Positions 10,445 through 19,847 are shown, numbered from the stretch's first letter. The stretch: DNA of 64,000 bases from Streptomyces antimycoticus (GCF_005405925.1 NZ_BJHV01000001.1:5890001-5954000), one strand, 5' to 3'. The notes: generated from the sequence alone by a model not told the origin. Numbers and translations are program-made.

Positions 10445-11825
10445 GGGTGAACGTGACGCGCTGGTCGGTCGGGGAGTGGCCGCTCACGGTGACCTGCGGG
10501 CCGTGGGTGGGCACCGAGGGGTCGGGGAATCCGGCCGGCACCGGACGCATGCCTTCGGTCCGCCGGTCGACGGTGGTGAACGGCGGCGGGAAGGGCGCGG
10601 CCTGTTCGATCTGCCGCTGGTAGAACTCCAGCCATTTCGCCTGGTCGAAGGTGACGGCGGCGATGACGCGGCCCTGGTAGCCGTAGGCCGCGGTGAAGCG
10701 GTGTTCGCCCAGCGACCCCTGGCTGACGATGATCTGGTCGGCCATGTTCGGGACCCCGACGGACTTGATGTTGACGCCGAACTGGGCCGACCAGAAATAC
10801 GGCGTCCACAGGTGCGGGCGGCGCTCCTCACCGGGGCAGATCATGTTGTGGGCGGCGACCTCGGCCTGCGCGACCGCGTTGCCCCAGTGCTCCAGGGACA
10901 GGAACTGGTAGCCGAACAGCGGATGCGGGGAGCGGGCGACGTCTCCCGCGACGAAGACATCGTCGGTGACGATGCCCCGTACGTCGAAGGCCCGGCAGCC
11001 CGCGTCGCAGGCGATCCCGCGCGGCCCCGCGGCCAGCCCGGATCCCGCGAGCCATTCGGTGTTGCGCGTCGCGCCCAGGGCGACGACGGCCACCTCCGCG
11101 TCCAGGGTCCCGCCGTCGGAGAAGTGGGCCCGCCGCAGCCGTCCCGCACCGTCGCCTTCGAGCCCGGTGACCATCACACCGCAGCGCAGGTCGACGCCGT
11201 GCTGGTGGTGCAGCTGGGCGGCCACATCGCCGATCACGCTGCCCAGGGCGCCCGACAGGGGGGTCGGGCCGCGTTCGGCGACCGTGACGGGCAGGTCCCG
11301 CTCGCGGCAGACGGAGGCGATCTCCGAGCCGGTGAATCCGGCACCGATCACCAGCACCCGGCTGGGCCCGGCCTTCAGCCGGTGCCTCAACCGGGTGGCG
11401 TCGTCCATGGTCCGCAGCACGAAGACGCCGTCCAGGCCGGCCTCCAGCTCGTTCGGCCAGGGGCGGGAGCGGACCCCGGTGGCGATCAGCAGCCGGTCGT
11501 ACTCCACCGAGGTGCCATTGGCGAGAGCCACCCGCTTGGCCGTCGGATCCAGACCGGCCGCGGCGACACCCAGCCGCCATTGCGCCTCGATCGCGCGGCG
11601 CCGGGGAAGGGCCGTATGGTCGGCCGGCACCCTGCCGAGCAGGACCTGCTTGGACAGCGGCGGGCGGTCGTACGGCTCGTACGGCTCGTCACCGATCATG
11701 GTGAGGGTGCCGGTGAAGCCCTCCTCCCGGAGCGTCTCGGCGGCCCGCAGCCCCGCCAGGGAGGCACCCACGACGACGATGCGGCCCTCGCGCCTGAGCC
11801 GCTCCACGGAACCGTCAACCGCCAT
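10437..11825 (-). CDS. FAD-dependent ferredoxin reductase of the P450 cassette
   Basis: NAD(P)H:ferredoxin oxidoreductase of the putidaredoxin-reductase/rubredoxin-reductase type, 462 residues. It shows the N-terminal FAD dinucleotide fold VVVGASLAGLRAAE, EPYDRPPLSKQVLL, a second NAD(P) fold VLVIGAGFTGSEIA, and the FAD-contacting VFVAGDVARS. The C-terminal domain (PYFWSAQFGVNIKSVG) matches the reductase C-terminal fold. Start ATG 11825 overlaps the ferredoxin stop by 11 nt, so the two are probably translationally coupled. It should pass electrons to the ferredoxin at 11815-12051 and then to the P450. Confidence 0.9.
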   Translation of the reverse strand: MAVDGSVERLRREGRIVVVGASLAGLRAAETLREEGFTGTLTMIGDEPYEPYDRPPLSKQVLLGRVPADHTALPRRRAIEAQWRLGVAAAGLDPTAKRVALANGTSVEYDRLLIATGVRSRPWPNELEAGLDGVFVLRTMDDATRLRHRLKAGPSRVLVIGAGFTGSEIASVCRERDLPVTVAERGPTPLSGALGSVIGDVAAQLHHQHGVDLRCGVMVTGLEGDGAGRLRRAHFSDGGTLDAEVAVVALGATRNTEWLAGSGLAAGPRGIACDAGCRAFDVRGIVTDDVFVAGDVARSPHPLFGYQFLSLEHWGNAVAQAEVAAHNMICPGEERRPHLWTPYFWSAQFGVNIKSVGVPNMADQIIVSQGSLGEHRFTAAYGYQGRVIAAVTFDQAKWLEFYQRQIEQAAPFPPPFTTVDRRTEGMRPVPAGFPDPSVPTHGPQVTVSGHSPTDQRVTFTPA

Positions 11826-12051
11826 CGGAGACACCCGCCCCCTCCGCGGCCCATGTGGCGCCCGCGCCCTCCACGGTGATGGCCTTGACCGGACAGGCCG
11901 CCTCCGCCCGCAGGACGTCCAGGCGTCGCGTGTCGTCGGGCTGCCCGTCGTACAGCAGCGCCTCCTCACCGTGCATCGCGAACACATCCGGCGCGAGGAA
12001 GGCGCACTGTGCGTAGCCCTGGCACCGGTTGAGATCTACGACAACTCTCAT
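11815..12051 (-). CDS. 3Fe-4S-type ferredoxin
   Basis: Small electron carrier of 78 residues, of the kind paired with actinobacterial P450s. Cysteines occur as CQGYAQC near residues 10 and 16 and in ACPVKAI near residue 53. Three ligands with the fourth position replaced suggest a 3Fe-4S cluster. ATG 12051 has GGAGG a few bases upstream. The last residues overlap the reductase start. Together with the reductase and P450 it makes a complete class I electron-transfer chain. Confidence 0.88.
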   Translation of the reverse strand: MRVVVDLNRCQGYAQCAFLAPDVFAMHGEEALLYDGQPDDTRRLDVLRAEAACPVKAITVEGAGATWAAEGAGVSDGG

Positions 12052-12177
12052 GACGCCTCCGCTTCACCGCGAGGTGACGGTCTCTCCCAGCATCGGAGAG
12101 ACCTCGGGACGGCGCACATGCACCGGGTCGGACGGGCGGGCGGCCAGAACGGACGGCTACAGGCCGCCCGTTCGCGG

Positions 12178-12262
12178 GCTCAGCGCTCGCGAACGGGCTC
12201 AGCAGGCGTCAGTAGCGGCGAAAGCGCTCAGCAGCTGCGAAACGCGCTCAGCGCTCGCGGTG
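12178..12262. repeat. Degenerate repeats around the SDR stop codon
   Basis: On the minus strand the SDR ends GAGCGCTGA. The next 85 bases repeat variations of GCGCTGAGCNCG several times, each carrying another TGA. The unit length varies, so this is a decayed tandem array. It occupies part of the gap before the ferredoxin gene. Confidence 0.5.
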
Positions 12263-13003
12263 GACCTTGTGCTGGGCGGCCTGGGCGCGTGGACGGATGA
12301 CCACCATGTCGATGTTCACATGCGAGGGGCGGGTGACCGCCCACTCGACCGTGTCGGCCACGTCGTCGGCGGTCAGCGGCTCGGCCACGCCGTCGTAGAC
12401 GGCCGCGGCCTTGGCCTCGTCGCCGCGGTAGCGGTTCACCGCGAACTCGTCCGTCCTGACCATGCCCGGGGCGATCTCGATCACCCGCACCGGCTCACCG
12501 CACAGCTCCAGGCGCAGGGTGGCCGCGATGGCGTGGGCGCCGTGCTTGGCCGCCACGTACCCGCCGCCGCCCTCGTACGCCACATGGCCCGCCGTGGAGG
12601 ACAGCACCACGATCGTGCCGTCGCCGGAGGCAGTGAGGGCGGGCAGCAGCGCCTGGGTCACCTGAAGCACGCCCACCACATTGACCTCGTACATCGCCCG
12701 CCAGTCGGCCGGGTCGGCGGTGGCGACGGGCTCGGCGCCGATCGCGCCGCCCGCGTTGTTCACCAGGACGTCGCAGCGGTCCACAGCGGCGGCGAAGGAC
12801 TCCACGGCGGCACGGTCGGTGACATCCAGGACATACGCCTCGGCCTCGTGCCCCGCCTCGGTCAGCTCGGCGGCGAGCGCGTCGACGCGCTCCTTACGGC
12901 GGGCGGCGAGGATGACGCGGAATCCGGCGGCGGCCAGGCGGCGCGCGGTCGCGGCGCCGATCCCGCTGCTCGCGCCGGTGATGACTGCGGTACGGGTGGT
13001 CAT
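12248..13003 (-). CDS. Short-chain dehydrogenase/reductase
   Basis: Classical SDR of 251 residues. It has the cofactor glycine motif TGASSGIG, the NNAGG motif, and the catalytic set Ser (VVLSSTAGH), Tyr and Lys (YVAAK). The start AARRKER after beta-2 has basic residues, which favours NADP. ATG 13003 has AGGAGGG six bases upstream. It is the first gene of the minus-strand run leading to ferredoxin, reductase and P450, but a 196-bp gap with repeats separates it from the ferredoxin, so shared transcription is not certain. The substrate is unknown. Confidence 0.85.
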   Translation of the reverse strand: MTTRTAVITGASSGIGAATARRLAAAGFRVILAARRKERVDALAAELTEAGHEAEAYVLDVTDRAAVESFAAAVDRCDVLVNNAGGAIGAEPVATADPADWRAMYEVNVVGVLQVTQALLPALTASGDGTIVVLSSTAGHVAYEGGGGYVAAKHGAHAIAATLRLELCGEPVRVIEIAPGMVRTDEFAVNRYRGDEAKAAAVYDGVAEPLTADDVADTVEWAVTRPSHVNIDMVVIRPRAQAAQHKVHRER

Positions 13004-13201
13004 CGGCCCTCCTGTGGCGACGTGGCGCAAACGGCGGTGCCTGCGCATGATCCATACGCAGGATATGACGGCCTGATTTACCTCCAACCGGGGGACTGAA
13101 GATCGGAATCCGCTAGCGGGTCCTGGGCTCGGGGAAGGGTGCAGTGCGTCCGGCGCGGCGCCGGTAATGGAGCACCCATGCCCAAGGAGTGAATTCAGGT
13201 A

Positions 13202-14584
13202 ATGACGCAGCAGAGCAGATTCCTTCAGCGGTCTCGTCGTTCTTTCCGGCGCTGGGGCGTGGCCTCAGCGGGTGCCATCGCGGCGGCGGCCCTGGTCACA
13301 GGTGCTCCGGGAACCGCATGGGCCACGGGCAGCACCCCCGAGCCGCACTCGTCGCCGAGCAACAAGTGCCACCAGGACAGGGCGCACGGCGACAGCAAGG
13401 GGCACCACGAGAACGGTCACCAGGACCCGAACGGCCGCCACGACGAGAATGGTCATCAGGACCCGAACGGCCGTCACGATCACGTCCGTCACGACGAGGG
13501 CAGCCGTCACGACGAGGGCAGCCGTCACGACGAGGGCAGCCGTCACGACGACGGTGGGCGTCACGACGACGACAGCCGTCACGACGAGGGCGGCCGTCAC
13601 GACGAGGGCAGCCGTCACGACGACGGTGGGCGTCACGACGACGACAGCCGTCACGACGAGGGCGGCCGTCACGACGAGGGCAGCCGTCACGACGACGGTG
13701 GGCGTCACGAGGAGAGCGGCCAGCGTGAGGACAGCGGCCGTGACGACCACGGGCGCCAGGAGAACAGCGGCGGCCAGGAGAGCAGCGGCGGCCAGGAGGA
13801 CAACGGCCAGCGCGAGGACCAGGGGCGTCCGGACCTGAGCCAGTACTTCCCCGGGAAGTATTGGCACGGCCCCCAAGGCCGCAGCATGGCGCGCCCCGAG
13901 CAGGCCGCACAGCCGCAGCAGGCAGCTCAGCCGCAGCAGGCAGCTCAGCCGCAGGAGGCCGCGCAGCCGCAGGAGGCCGCGCAGCCCGAGCAGGCCGCCC
14001 AGCCCGCTGAGGAGGCCCAGGACCGCGGCGCCGTGCGCCCTGTCACCGTTCCCGCCCACGAGGACGACCAGGCGCGCCACGGCGAGGAGAACAAGCAGAA
14101 CAAGCAGAACAAGGACAACAAGGACAACAAGGAGCACCAGGACGCGAAGAAGAGCGCCCCGGTGACGATCGCCGAGGCGATCGAGATCGCCGAGTGCGAG
14201 GTCGGCGGCCGGGCCGTCACCGCCGAGCTGGTGGACTGCCCCGAGGACGACCCGCACCACAAGGGCAACCACCAGGACGAGCGCAAGGACGAGCGCAAGG
14301 ACGACCGCAAGGACCCGCAGCACCACGACGGTCAGCGCAAGGACAAGCAGCGCAAGGACGAGCACAAGGACCCGCACCAGAAGGAGGGCAAGAAGGTGTG
14401 GGTCGTGGAGGTCGAGTGCGACGACACCCTCACGACCGTCTTCATCGACCCGGACACCGGCTGCGTCCTCGGTACGGAGCAGGAGCAGGAGCAGGACGAC
14501 CACCACGGTGACCACGGCAAGCAGGGTGACCACGGCGACCACGAGGGCAAGGGCGGCCACGGCCGGCCGATGGTTACCGCCTAG
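13202..14584 (+). CDS. Tat-exported His/Asp-repeat protein with split PepSY-like domain
   Basis: A 460-residue exported protein that I cannot name. The N-terminus carries the twin-arginine motif SRRSFR (residues 11-16), a hydrophobic stretch and a cleavage-like AWA near residue 41. Residues 96-167 are twelve perfect six-residue units of the form RHD-(D/E)-(G/D)-(S/G). Gln/Ala repeats (PQQAAQ type) cover about 232-273. Two halves of a PepSY-like fold follow: [16 protein letters not shown] near 321-336 and [19 protein letters not shown] near 398-416. A Lys/Asp/His/Gln-rich insert of about 45 residues separates them. Cysteines 332, 346, 406 and 421 could form disulfides. The tail is again His-rich. 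His/Asp density suggests binding of a divalent metal, which is inference. ATG 13202 follows AAGGAG; the 3' end overlaps the next gene by 11 nt. Confidence 0.8.
   Translation: MTQQSRFLQRSRRSFRRWGVASAGAIAAAALVTGAPGTAWATGSTPEPHSSPSNKCHQDRAHGDSKGHHENGHQDPNGRHDENGHQDPNGRHDHVRHDEGSRHDEGSRHDEGSRHDDGGRHDDDSRHDEGGRHDEGSRHDDGGRHDDDSRHDEGGRHDEGSRHDDGGRHEESGQREDSGRDDHGRQENSGGQESSGGQEDNGQREDQGRPDLSQYFPGKYWHGPQGRSMARPEQAAQPQQAAQPQQAAQPQEAAQPQEAAQPEQAAQPAEEAQDRGAVRPVTVPAHEDDQARHGEENKQNKQNKDNKDNKEHQDAKKSAPVTIAEAIEIAECEVGGRAVTAELVDCPEDDPHHKGNHQDERKDERKDDRKDPQHHDGQRKDKQRKDEHKDPHQKEGKKVWVVEVECDDTLTTVFIDPDTGCVLGTEQEQEQDDHHGDHGKQGDHGDHEGKGGHGRPMVTA
13487..13702 (+). repeat. Twelve 18-bp repeats with a 72-bp higher-order unit
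   Basis: In-frame 18-bp units beginning CGTCACGACGA start at 13487 and recur every 18 bp to 13685; a degenerate thirteenth unit starts at 13703. Four-unit blocks with the peptide order DEGS, DDGG, DDDS, DEGG repeat at 13523-13594 and 13595-13666, with a half block after. This shows a recent 72-bp duplication on top of older 18-bp expansion. Assembly length errors are possible here. Confidence 0.9.
13895..14020 (+). repeat. 18-bp repeats encoding Pro/Gln/Ala hexads
   Basis: Seven in-frame 18-bp units encode P(E/Q)(Q/E)AAQ-type hexapeptides; the last (PAEEAQ) is diverged. They form a linker between the His/Asp array and the PepSY-like halves. Confidence 0.8.
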
Positions 14585-14906
14585 GCACGTACATGATCAC
14601 AGCGACTCCGGCCAGGCAGATCAGCGCTCCGATGACATCGAAGCGGTCGGGCCGGTAGCCGTCGGCGACCATGCCCCAGGCGAGCGATCCGGCGACGAAA
14701 ACGCCGCCGTACGCCGCGAGGATGCGGCCGAACTCCGCGTCCGGCTGGAGCGTGGCCACGAACCCGTAGGCACCCAGGGAGATGATCCCTGCGCCGATCC
14801 ACGCCCAACCCCTGTGCTCACGTACGCCCTGCCAGACGAGCCAGGCGCCGCCGATCTCCAGGAGCGCGGCCACGGCGAACAGAGCGATGGAACGTGCGGT
14901 GAGCAT
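14574..14906 (-). CDS. YnfA/UPF0060-family small membrane protein
   Basis: Four-helix inner-membrane protein of 110 residues in the UPF0060 (YnfA) family, related in fold to small multidrug-resistance transporters. Hydrophobic helices span [60 protein letters not shown] and [17 protein letters not shown]. The family signatures [10 protein letters not shown] and [11 protein letters not shown] are present, and the length is typical. ATG 14906 matches the family start although the ribosome site is weak; an in-frame ATG at 14930 is possible. Its stop overlaps the stop of the convergent repeat-protein gene. Transport substrate is not established for the family. Confidence 0.88.
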   Translation of the reverse strand: MLTARSIALFAVAALLEIGGAWLVWQGVREHRGWAWIGAGIISLGAYGFVATLQPDAEFGRILAAYGGVFVAGSLAWGMVADGYRPDRFDVIGALICLAGVAVIMYVPRR

Positions 14907-15025
14907 GGGGGAAGGGTACGGCCCGGCCATGAAGCCGGAACGAACCGCCCATGGGCCCGCCTGAGCCCCGGGCGTCGGCCGAAATTCCCTTTGCGCGCAT
15001 CCGCCCGTGTGCCAGGGTCGGGCCG

Positions 15026-15562
15026 ATGACGACGTCGACGACATCCCGGTGTGCCTTACTGCGCTGGCAGTTCGACCTGACCTGGTCGCTCTTCGAGTAC
15101 CACCTGGAGCGGTTGGATCCCGGGGACTTCCTGTGGGAGCCCGCGGCCCACTGCTGGACGGTGCGGCGGGGCGCCGACGGGGCGTGGGTGCCGGACTGGG
15201 CGGAGACCGAGCCCGATCCCGTGCCCGTCCCCACCATCGGATGGCTGAGCTGGCATATCGGCTGGTGGTGGAGTGTGACCATCGATCACGCGGAGGGACG
15301 GAGGCCACGGGAGCGGACCGAGGTCGGCTGGCCCGGCGACGGTAAGGCGGCCATCGAGTGGCTGCGGGGTCTGCGGACGGCGTGGACGGCCGTGCTGGAA
15401 CGGCTCACCGAGGAGGACCTGGACGCCATCGCGCCGTTCCCCTGGGACCGGGACCCGGAGCACACCGTGGCCCACATGGCGGCCTGGGTGAACGCCGAGC
15501 TGATGAAGAACGCCACCGAGATCGGCCAACTCCGCCTGCTGCGCGCCGCGTCCGCGACGTAG
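15026..15562 (+). CDS. DinB-like four-helix protein
   Basis: A 178-residue protein of the DinB/YfiT-like superfamily (DUF664/DinB_2 type), often metal-binding thiol-dependent enzymes. It has an N-terminal helix ([20 protein letters not shown]), a His-containing segment [19 protein letters not shown] and a later [19 protein letters not shown]. The His residues in SWHIG, TIDH and AHMAAW fit the usual three-His metal site. ATG 15026 is the first Met followed by family-like sequence. It stands alone between genes on the other strand. The reaction is unknown. Confidence 0.7.
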   Translation: MTTSTTSRCALLRWQFDLTWSLFEYHLERLDPGDFLWEPAAHCWTVRRGADGAWVPDWAETEPDPVPVPTIGWLSWHIGWWWSVTIDHAEGRRPRERTEVGWPGDGKAAIEWLRGLRTAWTAVLERLTEEDLDAIAPFPWDRDPEHTVAHMAAWVNAELMKNATEIGQLRLLRAASAT

Positions 15563-15632
15563 GGACCAGGCCTCAGGGCCCCGGCCTCGGAGCACGGTCC
15601 GGATTCAAGGCCCGGGTCTCAGAACCCCGGCC

Positions 15633-16066
15633 TCAGGGCCACACCAGGCAGTACGCCTGGTGCCCCGCCTCGTGCAGCCGGTGGCTGAAGTCCTGCCATT
15701 CGTGGAGCAGCTGATAGACCGTGAAGGCGTCCCGGGGGCCGCCGCGGTCGGGGACCGTGGACCAGATGAAGGCCGCGGCGCCCACGGACTCCTCGCCCAC
15801 GCCGCGCAGCGGGTCGACGACGGTCATCGGGAGCTTGACGACGGCGTAATCCGGGTGGAGGACGACCAGTTCGAGCGGGGGACCCTGTGCAGTGGGACGC
15901 CCTCGATGCCGGTGAGGACCATCGCCGCGACCGTCTCCGGCTTGATCTTCGTGAACATGCCTTGGCCGAGCTCATCGCCGCCGAGCTCCTCGGGGCGCAT
16001 GGAGATGGGGACCCTGGCCGCGGTAGCGCCATCGGGCGCACCGAAGTACTTGTAGGTCACCCCCAT
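15633..16066 (-). CDS. Conserved hypothetical protein (one-base frameshift)
   Basis: I do not recognise a named domain. The protein starts [20 protein letters not shown] and continues to [13 protein letters not shown], where the frame breaks at a GGGGG run (15877-15881 on the + strand). Adding one base joins it to [17 protein letters not shown] and a C-terminal part rich in aromatic and His residues ([29 protein letters not shown]). The restored length is about 144 residues. It is cytosolic by appearance, with no signal peptide or membrane segment. Its start faces hemL, so they share a divergent promoter region. Confidence 0.65.
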
Positions 16067-16308
16067 GCGGCCCCCGCTTCTGCCTGCCCTGCCCGCCTCG
16101 TCCCGCCGATGGCGTCCGGGCCGGGCACGCTCGGGGCCGCCTCGGTCGTCGGTCCCTTCACCCAGTTCGCCACCGCGATGCATATCTCCACCCGACCACT
16201 CGCGGCCACTACCGCGCAACCCGATCTCTGTCACAGCAACCTCCCCCACGCTCGGGCTGTGAAACGCCCGGCCGCGGGACTCTGTCCGGCTCTGACAACA
16301 TGGCTTGC

Positions 16309-17616
16309 GTGAGCTATCCGTACGCAGCCCCAGTTTCGCAGACGCTTTTCGATCGCGCGGCCGCCGTGACCCCCGGCGGCGTGAACTCTCCGGTGCGGGC
16401 CTTCCGCGCCGTGGGAGGAACGCCCCGGTTCATGGTGTCCGGTGACGGTCCGTACCTCACCGATGCCGACGGACGCGAGTATGTGGATCTCGTGTGCTCG
16501 TGGGGACCGATGATCCTCGGCCATTCCCACCCCGAGGTCATCGCGGCCGTGCAGGCCGCCGTCGCTCGCGGTACGTCGTTCGGCACGCCCGGTGAGGGTG
16601 AGGTCGAGCTCGCCGAGGAGATCGTGGCGCGGGTCGCCCCCGTCGAGCAGGTGCGCCTGGTGTCCTCCGGCACCGAGGCGACGATGTCGGCGATCCGCCT
16701 GGCCCGCGGGTTCACCGGGCGGTCGAAGGTGATCAAGTTCGCCGGTTGCTACCACGGGCATGTGGACGCCCTGCTGGCCGCGGCCGGGTCCGGGGTGGCG
16801 ACCTTCGGGCTGCCGGACACTCCGGGGGTGACGGGAGCGCAGGCGGGGGAGACCGTGGTGCTGCCGTACAACGATTTGGAGGCGGTCCGGGCGGCCTTCG
16901 CCGCGCACCCCGGGGAGATCGCCTGTGTGATCACCGAGGCGTCGCCGGGCAACATGGGCGTGGTCCCGCCGCTGCCCGGGTTCAACGCGGGCCTCAAGCA
17001 GCTCTGCGCCGACCATGGCGCGCTCTACATCTCCGACGAGGTCATGACCGGCTTCCGGGTCTCCCGGGCCGGGTGGTTCGGGCTGGACGGCGTGGAGCCC
17101 GACCTGATGACCTTCGGCAAGGTCATGGGCGGCGGCTTCCCGGCCGCGGCCTTCGGCGGGCGCGCCGATGTCATGGAGCGCCTGGCCCCGGCCGGCCCGG
17201 TCTACCAGGCGGGCACGCTGTCCGGGAACCCGATCGCCACGGCCGCGGGCGTCGCGCAGCTGAGGCTGCTGGACGACGCGGCGTACGGACTTGTCGACGC
17301 GGCCTCCGAGCGGCTGCGGGCGATGGCGACGGAGGCCCTCTCCAAGGCGGGCGTGGCCCACCGGGTGCAGGTCGCGGGCAACATGTTCTCGATCTTCTTC
17401 ACCGGCGACGAGGTCACCAACTACGAGCAGGCCAAGGCGCAGGAGTCGTTCCGCTTCACCGCCTTCTTCCACTCGATGCTGTCCCAGGGCGTCTATCTCC
17501 CGCCGTCCGCCTTCGAGTCGTGGTTCGTCTCCACGGCGCATGACGAGCGGGCGCTGGAGCGGGTGGCAGCGGCTCTGCCGGGGGCGGCGCGGGCCGCCGC
17601 CGAGGCCACTGAATGA
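16309..17616 (+). CDS. hemL: Glutamate-1-semialdehyde 2,1-aminomutase
   Basis: PLP enzyme that converts glutamate-1-semialdehyde to 5-aminolevulinate in the C5 route to heme and other tetrapyrroles. Diagnostic segments are [27 protein letters not shown] (PLP phosphate contact), [19 protein letters not shown] and [14 protein letters not shown] with the Schiff-base Lys near 271. At 435 residues it is full length. GTG 16309 is preferred because homology-like sequence starts there; ATG 16300 is in frame. The phosphatase start overlaps its stop. Heme supply fits the cytochrome c maturation genes 3 kb downstream. Confidence 0.93.
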   Translation: MSYPYAAPVSQTLFDRAAAVTPGGVNSPVRAFRAVGGTPRFMVSGDGPYLTDADGREYVDLVCSWGPMILGHSHPEVIAAVQAAVARGTSFGTPGEGEVELAEEIVARVAPVEQVRLVSSGTEATMSAIRLARGFTGRSKVIKFAGCYHGHVDALLAAAGSGVATFGLPDTPGVTGAQAGETVVLPYNDLEAVRAAFAAHPGEIACVITEASPGNMGVVPPLPGFNAGLKQLCADHGALYISDEVMTGFRVSRAGWFGLDGVEPDLMTFGKVMGGGFPAAAFGGRADVMERLAPAGPVYQAGTLSGNPIATAAGVAQLRLLDDAAYGLVDAASERLRAMATEALSKAGVAHRVQVAGNMFSIFFTGDEVTNYEQAKAQESFRFTAFFHSMLSQGVYLPPSAFESWFVSTAHDERALERVAAALPGAARAAAEATE

Positions 17617-18311
17617 TGGGTGACATGACACAGAGCGAGAACGACATCACCGTCGTCCATGTGATGCGCCACGGCGAGGTCCACAACCCGGAGGGCGTGC
17701 TCTACGGCAGGCTGCCCGGCTACCACCTCTCGGACCTGGGGCGGCAGATGGCCGACCGGGTCGCCGAACACCTCGCCGACCGTGACATCACCCATGTCGT
17801 CGCCTCCCCGCTGGAGCGGGCGCAGGAGACGGCGGGGCCGATCGCCAAGGCGCACGGCCTGGACGTGGCCTCGGACGAGCGGCTGATCGAGGCGGCGAAC
17901 GTCTTCCAGGGCAAGACCTTCGGCGTGGGCGACGGCGCACTGCGCAAACCGGCCAACTGGCGCCATCTCACCAACCCCTTCCGTCCGTCCTGGGGCGAGC
18001 CCTATGTCGACCAGGTGGTGCGGATGATGGCGGCGCTGGGCCGGGCGCGGGACGCCGCGCGCGGGCACGAGGCGGTGTGCGTCAGTCATCAGCTGCCCAT
18101 CTGGATCGTGCGCAGCTTCGTGGAGCGGCGGCGGCTGTGGCACGACCCGCGCAAGCGGCAGTGCACCCTGGCCAGCCTCACCAGCTTCACCTACAGCGGC
18201 GACAGGATCGTCGCGGTGGGCTACAGCGAACCGGCCCGTGATCTTGTCCCGGCCCATCTGCGCGCGGGCGCCAAGCCGGTGAAGGGGGCCTCCAAGGGCT
18301 TCGGCGCCTGA
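17613..18311 (+). CDS. Histidine phosphatase superfamily protein
   Basis: Phosphoglycerate-mutase-like phosphatase of 232 residues. The RHG motif [11 protein letters not shown] carries the phospho-accepting His, [13 protein letters not shown] carries the second Arg/Glu region, and [13 protein letters not shown] carries the second catalytic His. The start overlaps the hemL stop, so the two genes are probably co-translated. Start codons at 17613, 17616 and 17625 are all possible. The substrate is unknown. The C-terminal tail is basic and Gly-rich. Confidence 0.85.
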   Translation: MMGDMTQSENDITVVHVMRHGEVHNPEGVLYGRLPGYHLSDLGRQMADRVAEHLADRDITHVVASPLERAQETAGPIAKAHGLDVASDERLIEAANVFQGKTFGVGDGALRKPANWRHLTNPFRPSWGEPYVDQVVRMMAALGRARDAARGHEAVCVSHQLPIWIVRSFVERRRLWHDPRKRQCTLASLTSFTYSGDRIVAVGYSEPARDLVPAHLRAGAKPVKGASKGFGA

Positions 18312-18360
18312 GCGGCAGGGCCTACGACGCCTGAGCGGCCGGGCCTACGACGCCTGAGCC
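18306..18360. repeat. 23-bp tandem repeat containing the phosphatase stop codon
   Basis: Copies begin at 18306, 18329 and 18352 with GCCTGAGCSGC. The first copy contains the gene's own TGA, and each later copy repeats it. The third copy is cut short. Confidence 0.8.
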
Positions 18361-18556
18361 GCGGGCTGCGGTGCGCGGTGACCGGCGCATGGCCGCACGG
18401 TGGCCGGTGCGCCACGGGGTGCGTTCCCGAATGGAGACATTGTGTCCACCGTGTAATTGACCGCGTTCCTTCGGAACCTCGCTATTCGCTTCGCCATCTC
18501 CAGGGTTGTCCGGACACCCCGGGCAATCGGAACGGCGAGTGCGAATAGAGGACGTT

Positions 18557-19741
18557 ATGCGTGAGGTCAGCCGGAGGGGGATCCTCGGTCTGGGTATGGG
18601 AGCGGCGGCATCACTGGCCGTCGCCGGCTGTTCCTCGGGCTCGGGGACGCCGAAGCCTGCGAAGAAGACCACTCAGGCGAAGCCGATCGGTGACGGCTCC
18701 ACTTCGAAGGGTGAGCAGCGGCCGGCGGACCCGAAGCCCGAGCGGCTGGCACCGGGGCAGAAGCCGCCACAGTTCGTGGTCTTCTCATGGGACGGCGCGG
18801 GAGAGGTCGGCAACGGTCTCTTCCCGCGGTTCCGCAAGCTCGCCAAGGACCACGGCGCGACCATGACCTTCTTCCTCTCCGGTATCTACTGCCTTCCGGA
18901 GTCGAAGAAGTCTCTGTACCGGCCGCCGAACAACCCGGTGGGCGCCTCCGACATCGGCTATCTCACCGATGAGCACATCAAGGAGACGCTGCGTAACGTG
19001 CGTGAGGCGTGGCTCGAGGGCCATGAGATCGGCACCCATTTCAACGGCCACTTCTGCTCCGGAAGCGGGTCGGTGGAGAACTGGACGTCCGCGCAGTGGA
19101 AGTCCGAGATCGACCAGGCCATGTCCTTCGTCACTGAGTGGCGGACGAATACGCGCTTCACCGATGTGGAACCGCTGCCGTTCGACTACGCCAAGGAACT
19201 CATCGGCGGCCGCACGCCCTGTCTGAAGGGCCAGACCAATTTGCTGCCGACCGCCCGGGAACTCGGCTGGCGCTATGACGCCAGTTCGCCCGGCGGACTC
19301 CAGGTATGGCCGTCGAAGAAGCAGGGCGTGTGGGACTTCCCGCTGCAGCAGATTCCCTTTCCAGGGCACACCTTCGAGGTGCTCTCGATGGACTACAACA
19401 TCCTGGCGAACCAGTCGAAGAATTCCACCAATGCCCCGCCCGCGAACTACCCGGGCTGGCGCAAGCAGGCCACCGAGGCGTACATAGCCGGCTTCAATCG
19501 GGCCTATGAGACCAATCGTGCCCCGTTTTTCATCGGCAACCACTTCGAGCAGTGGAACGGCGGTATCTACATGGACGCCGTCGAAGAGGCGCTGAAGCAT
19601 ATGGCCGACGAGAAGCGGAAGGACGTCCGGCTGGTCTCCTTCAAGCAGTTCACCGACTGGATGGACGCACAGGACCCGGCGGTCCTGGCCGATCTGCGCG
19701 GGCTCGGCGTGGGCCAGGCGTGGAGCGCGAGCGGTCACTGA
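18557..19741 (+). CDS. Tat-type lipoprotein with NodB-like deacetylase fold
   Basis: A 394-residue exported lipoprotein. The N-terminus has SRRGILGLG (twin-arginine type) and lipobox VAGC with Cys 25, then a Lys/Thr/Pro linker. The rest resembles the polysaccharide deacetylase (NodB) superfamily: VVFSWDGAGE sits where the catalytic Asp pair normally lies, TMTFFLSGIY is the following strand, and GHEIGTHFNGHFC holds the zinc His-x3-His region. Motif 1 is WDG instead of the usual DDG, so catalytic activity is uncertain. ATG 18557 follows GAGGAC. Next downstream is the cytochrome c maturation operon, behind two hairpins. Confidence 0.78.
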   Translation: MREVSRRGILGLGMGAAASLAVAGCSSGSGTPKPAKKTTQAKPIGDGSTSKGEQRPADPKPERLAPGQKPPQFVVFSWDGAGEVGNGLFPRFRKLAKDHGATMTFFLSGIYCLPESKKSLYRPPNNPVGASDIGYLTDEHIKETLRNVREAWLEGHEIGTHFNGHFCSGSGSVENWTSAQWKSEIDQAMSFVTEWRTNTRFTDVEPLPFDYAKELIGGRTPCLKGQTNLLPTARELGWRYDASSPGGLQVWPSKKQGVWDFPLQQIPFPGHTFEVLSMDYNILANQSKNSTNAPPANYPGWRKQATEAYIAGFNRAYETNRAPFFIGNHFEQWNGGIYMDAVEEALKHMADEKRKDVRLVSFKQFTDWMDAQDPAVLADLRGLGVGQAWSASGH

Positions 19742-19749
19742 CCGCGTCG

Positions 19750-19805
19750 GCGGGCCGTAAGGCCCGCGGAGGCCCTCCGGACCCCTGGCGGGGGTGCCCG
19801 GAGGG
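19750..19805 (+). terminator. Two consecutive hairpins
   Basis: A perfect 7-bp stem with a GTAA loop (19750-19767) and an 8-bp stem CCCTCCGG/CCGGAGGG (19773-19805) follow the lipoprotein stop and separate it from the ResA gene. Confidence 0.6.
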
Positions 19806-19847
19806 GGGTGGCGAAGATCCGCAAAAGGGCCATGCGAAACTTTTCAC

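Noticed and set aside
9106..13003. Secondary-metabolite gene cluster
   Set aside because: Only P450 redox genes and an SDR are present; no synthase, transporter or pathway regulator adjoins them.
13487..13720. CRISPR-like array
   Set aside because: The 18-bp units are contiguous and in frame with no spacers, and no cas genes are present.
13265..14560. 431-residue frame antisense to the His/Asp repeat gene
   Set aside because: The repeat period keeps several frames open at once. Its Leu/Val repeats are the complement of the hexads, and it has no plausible start site or domain.
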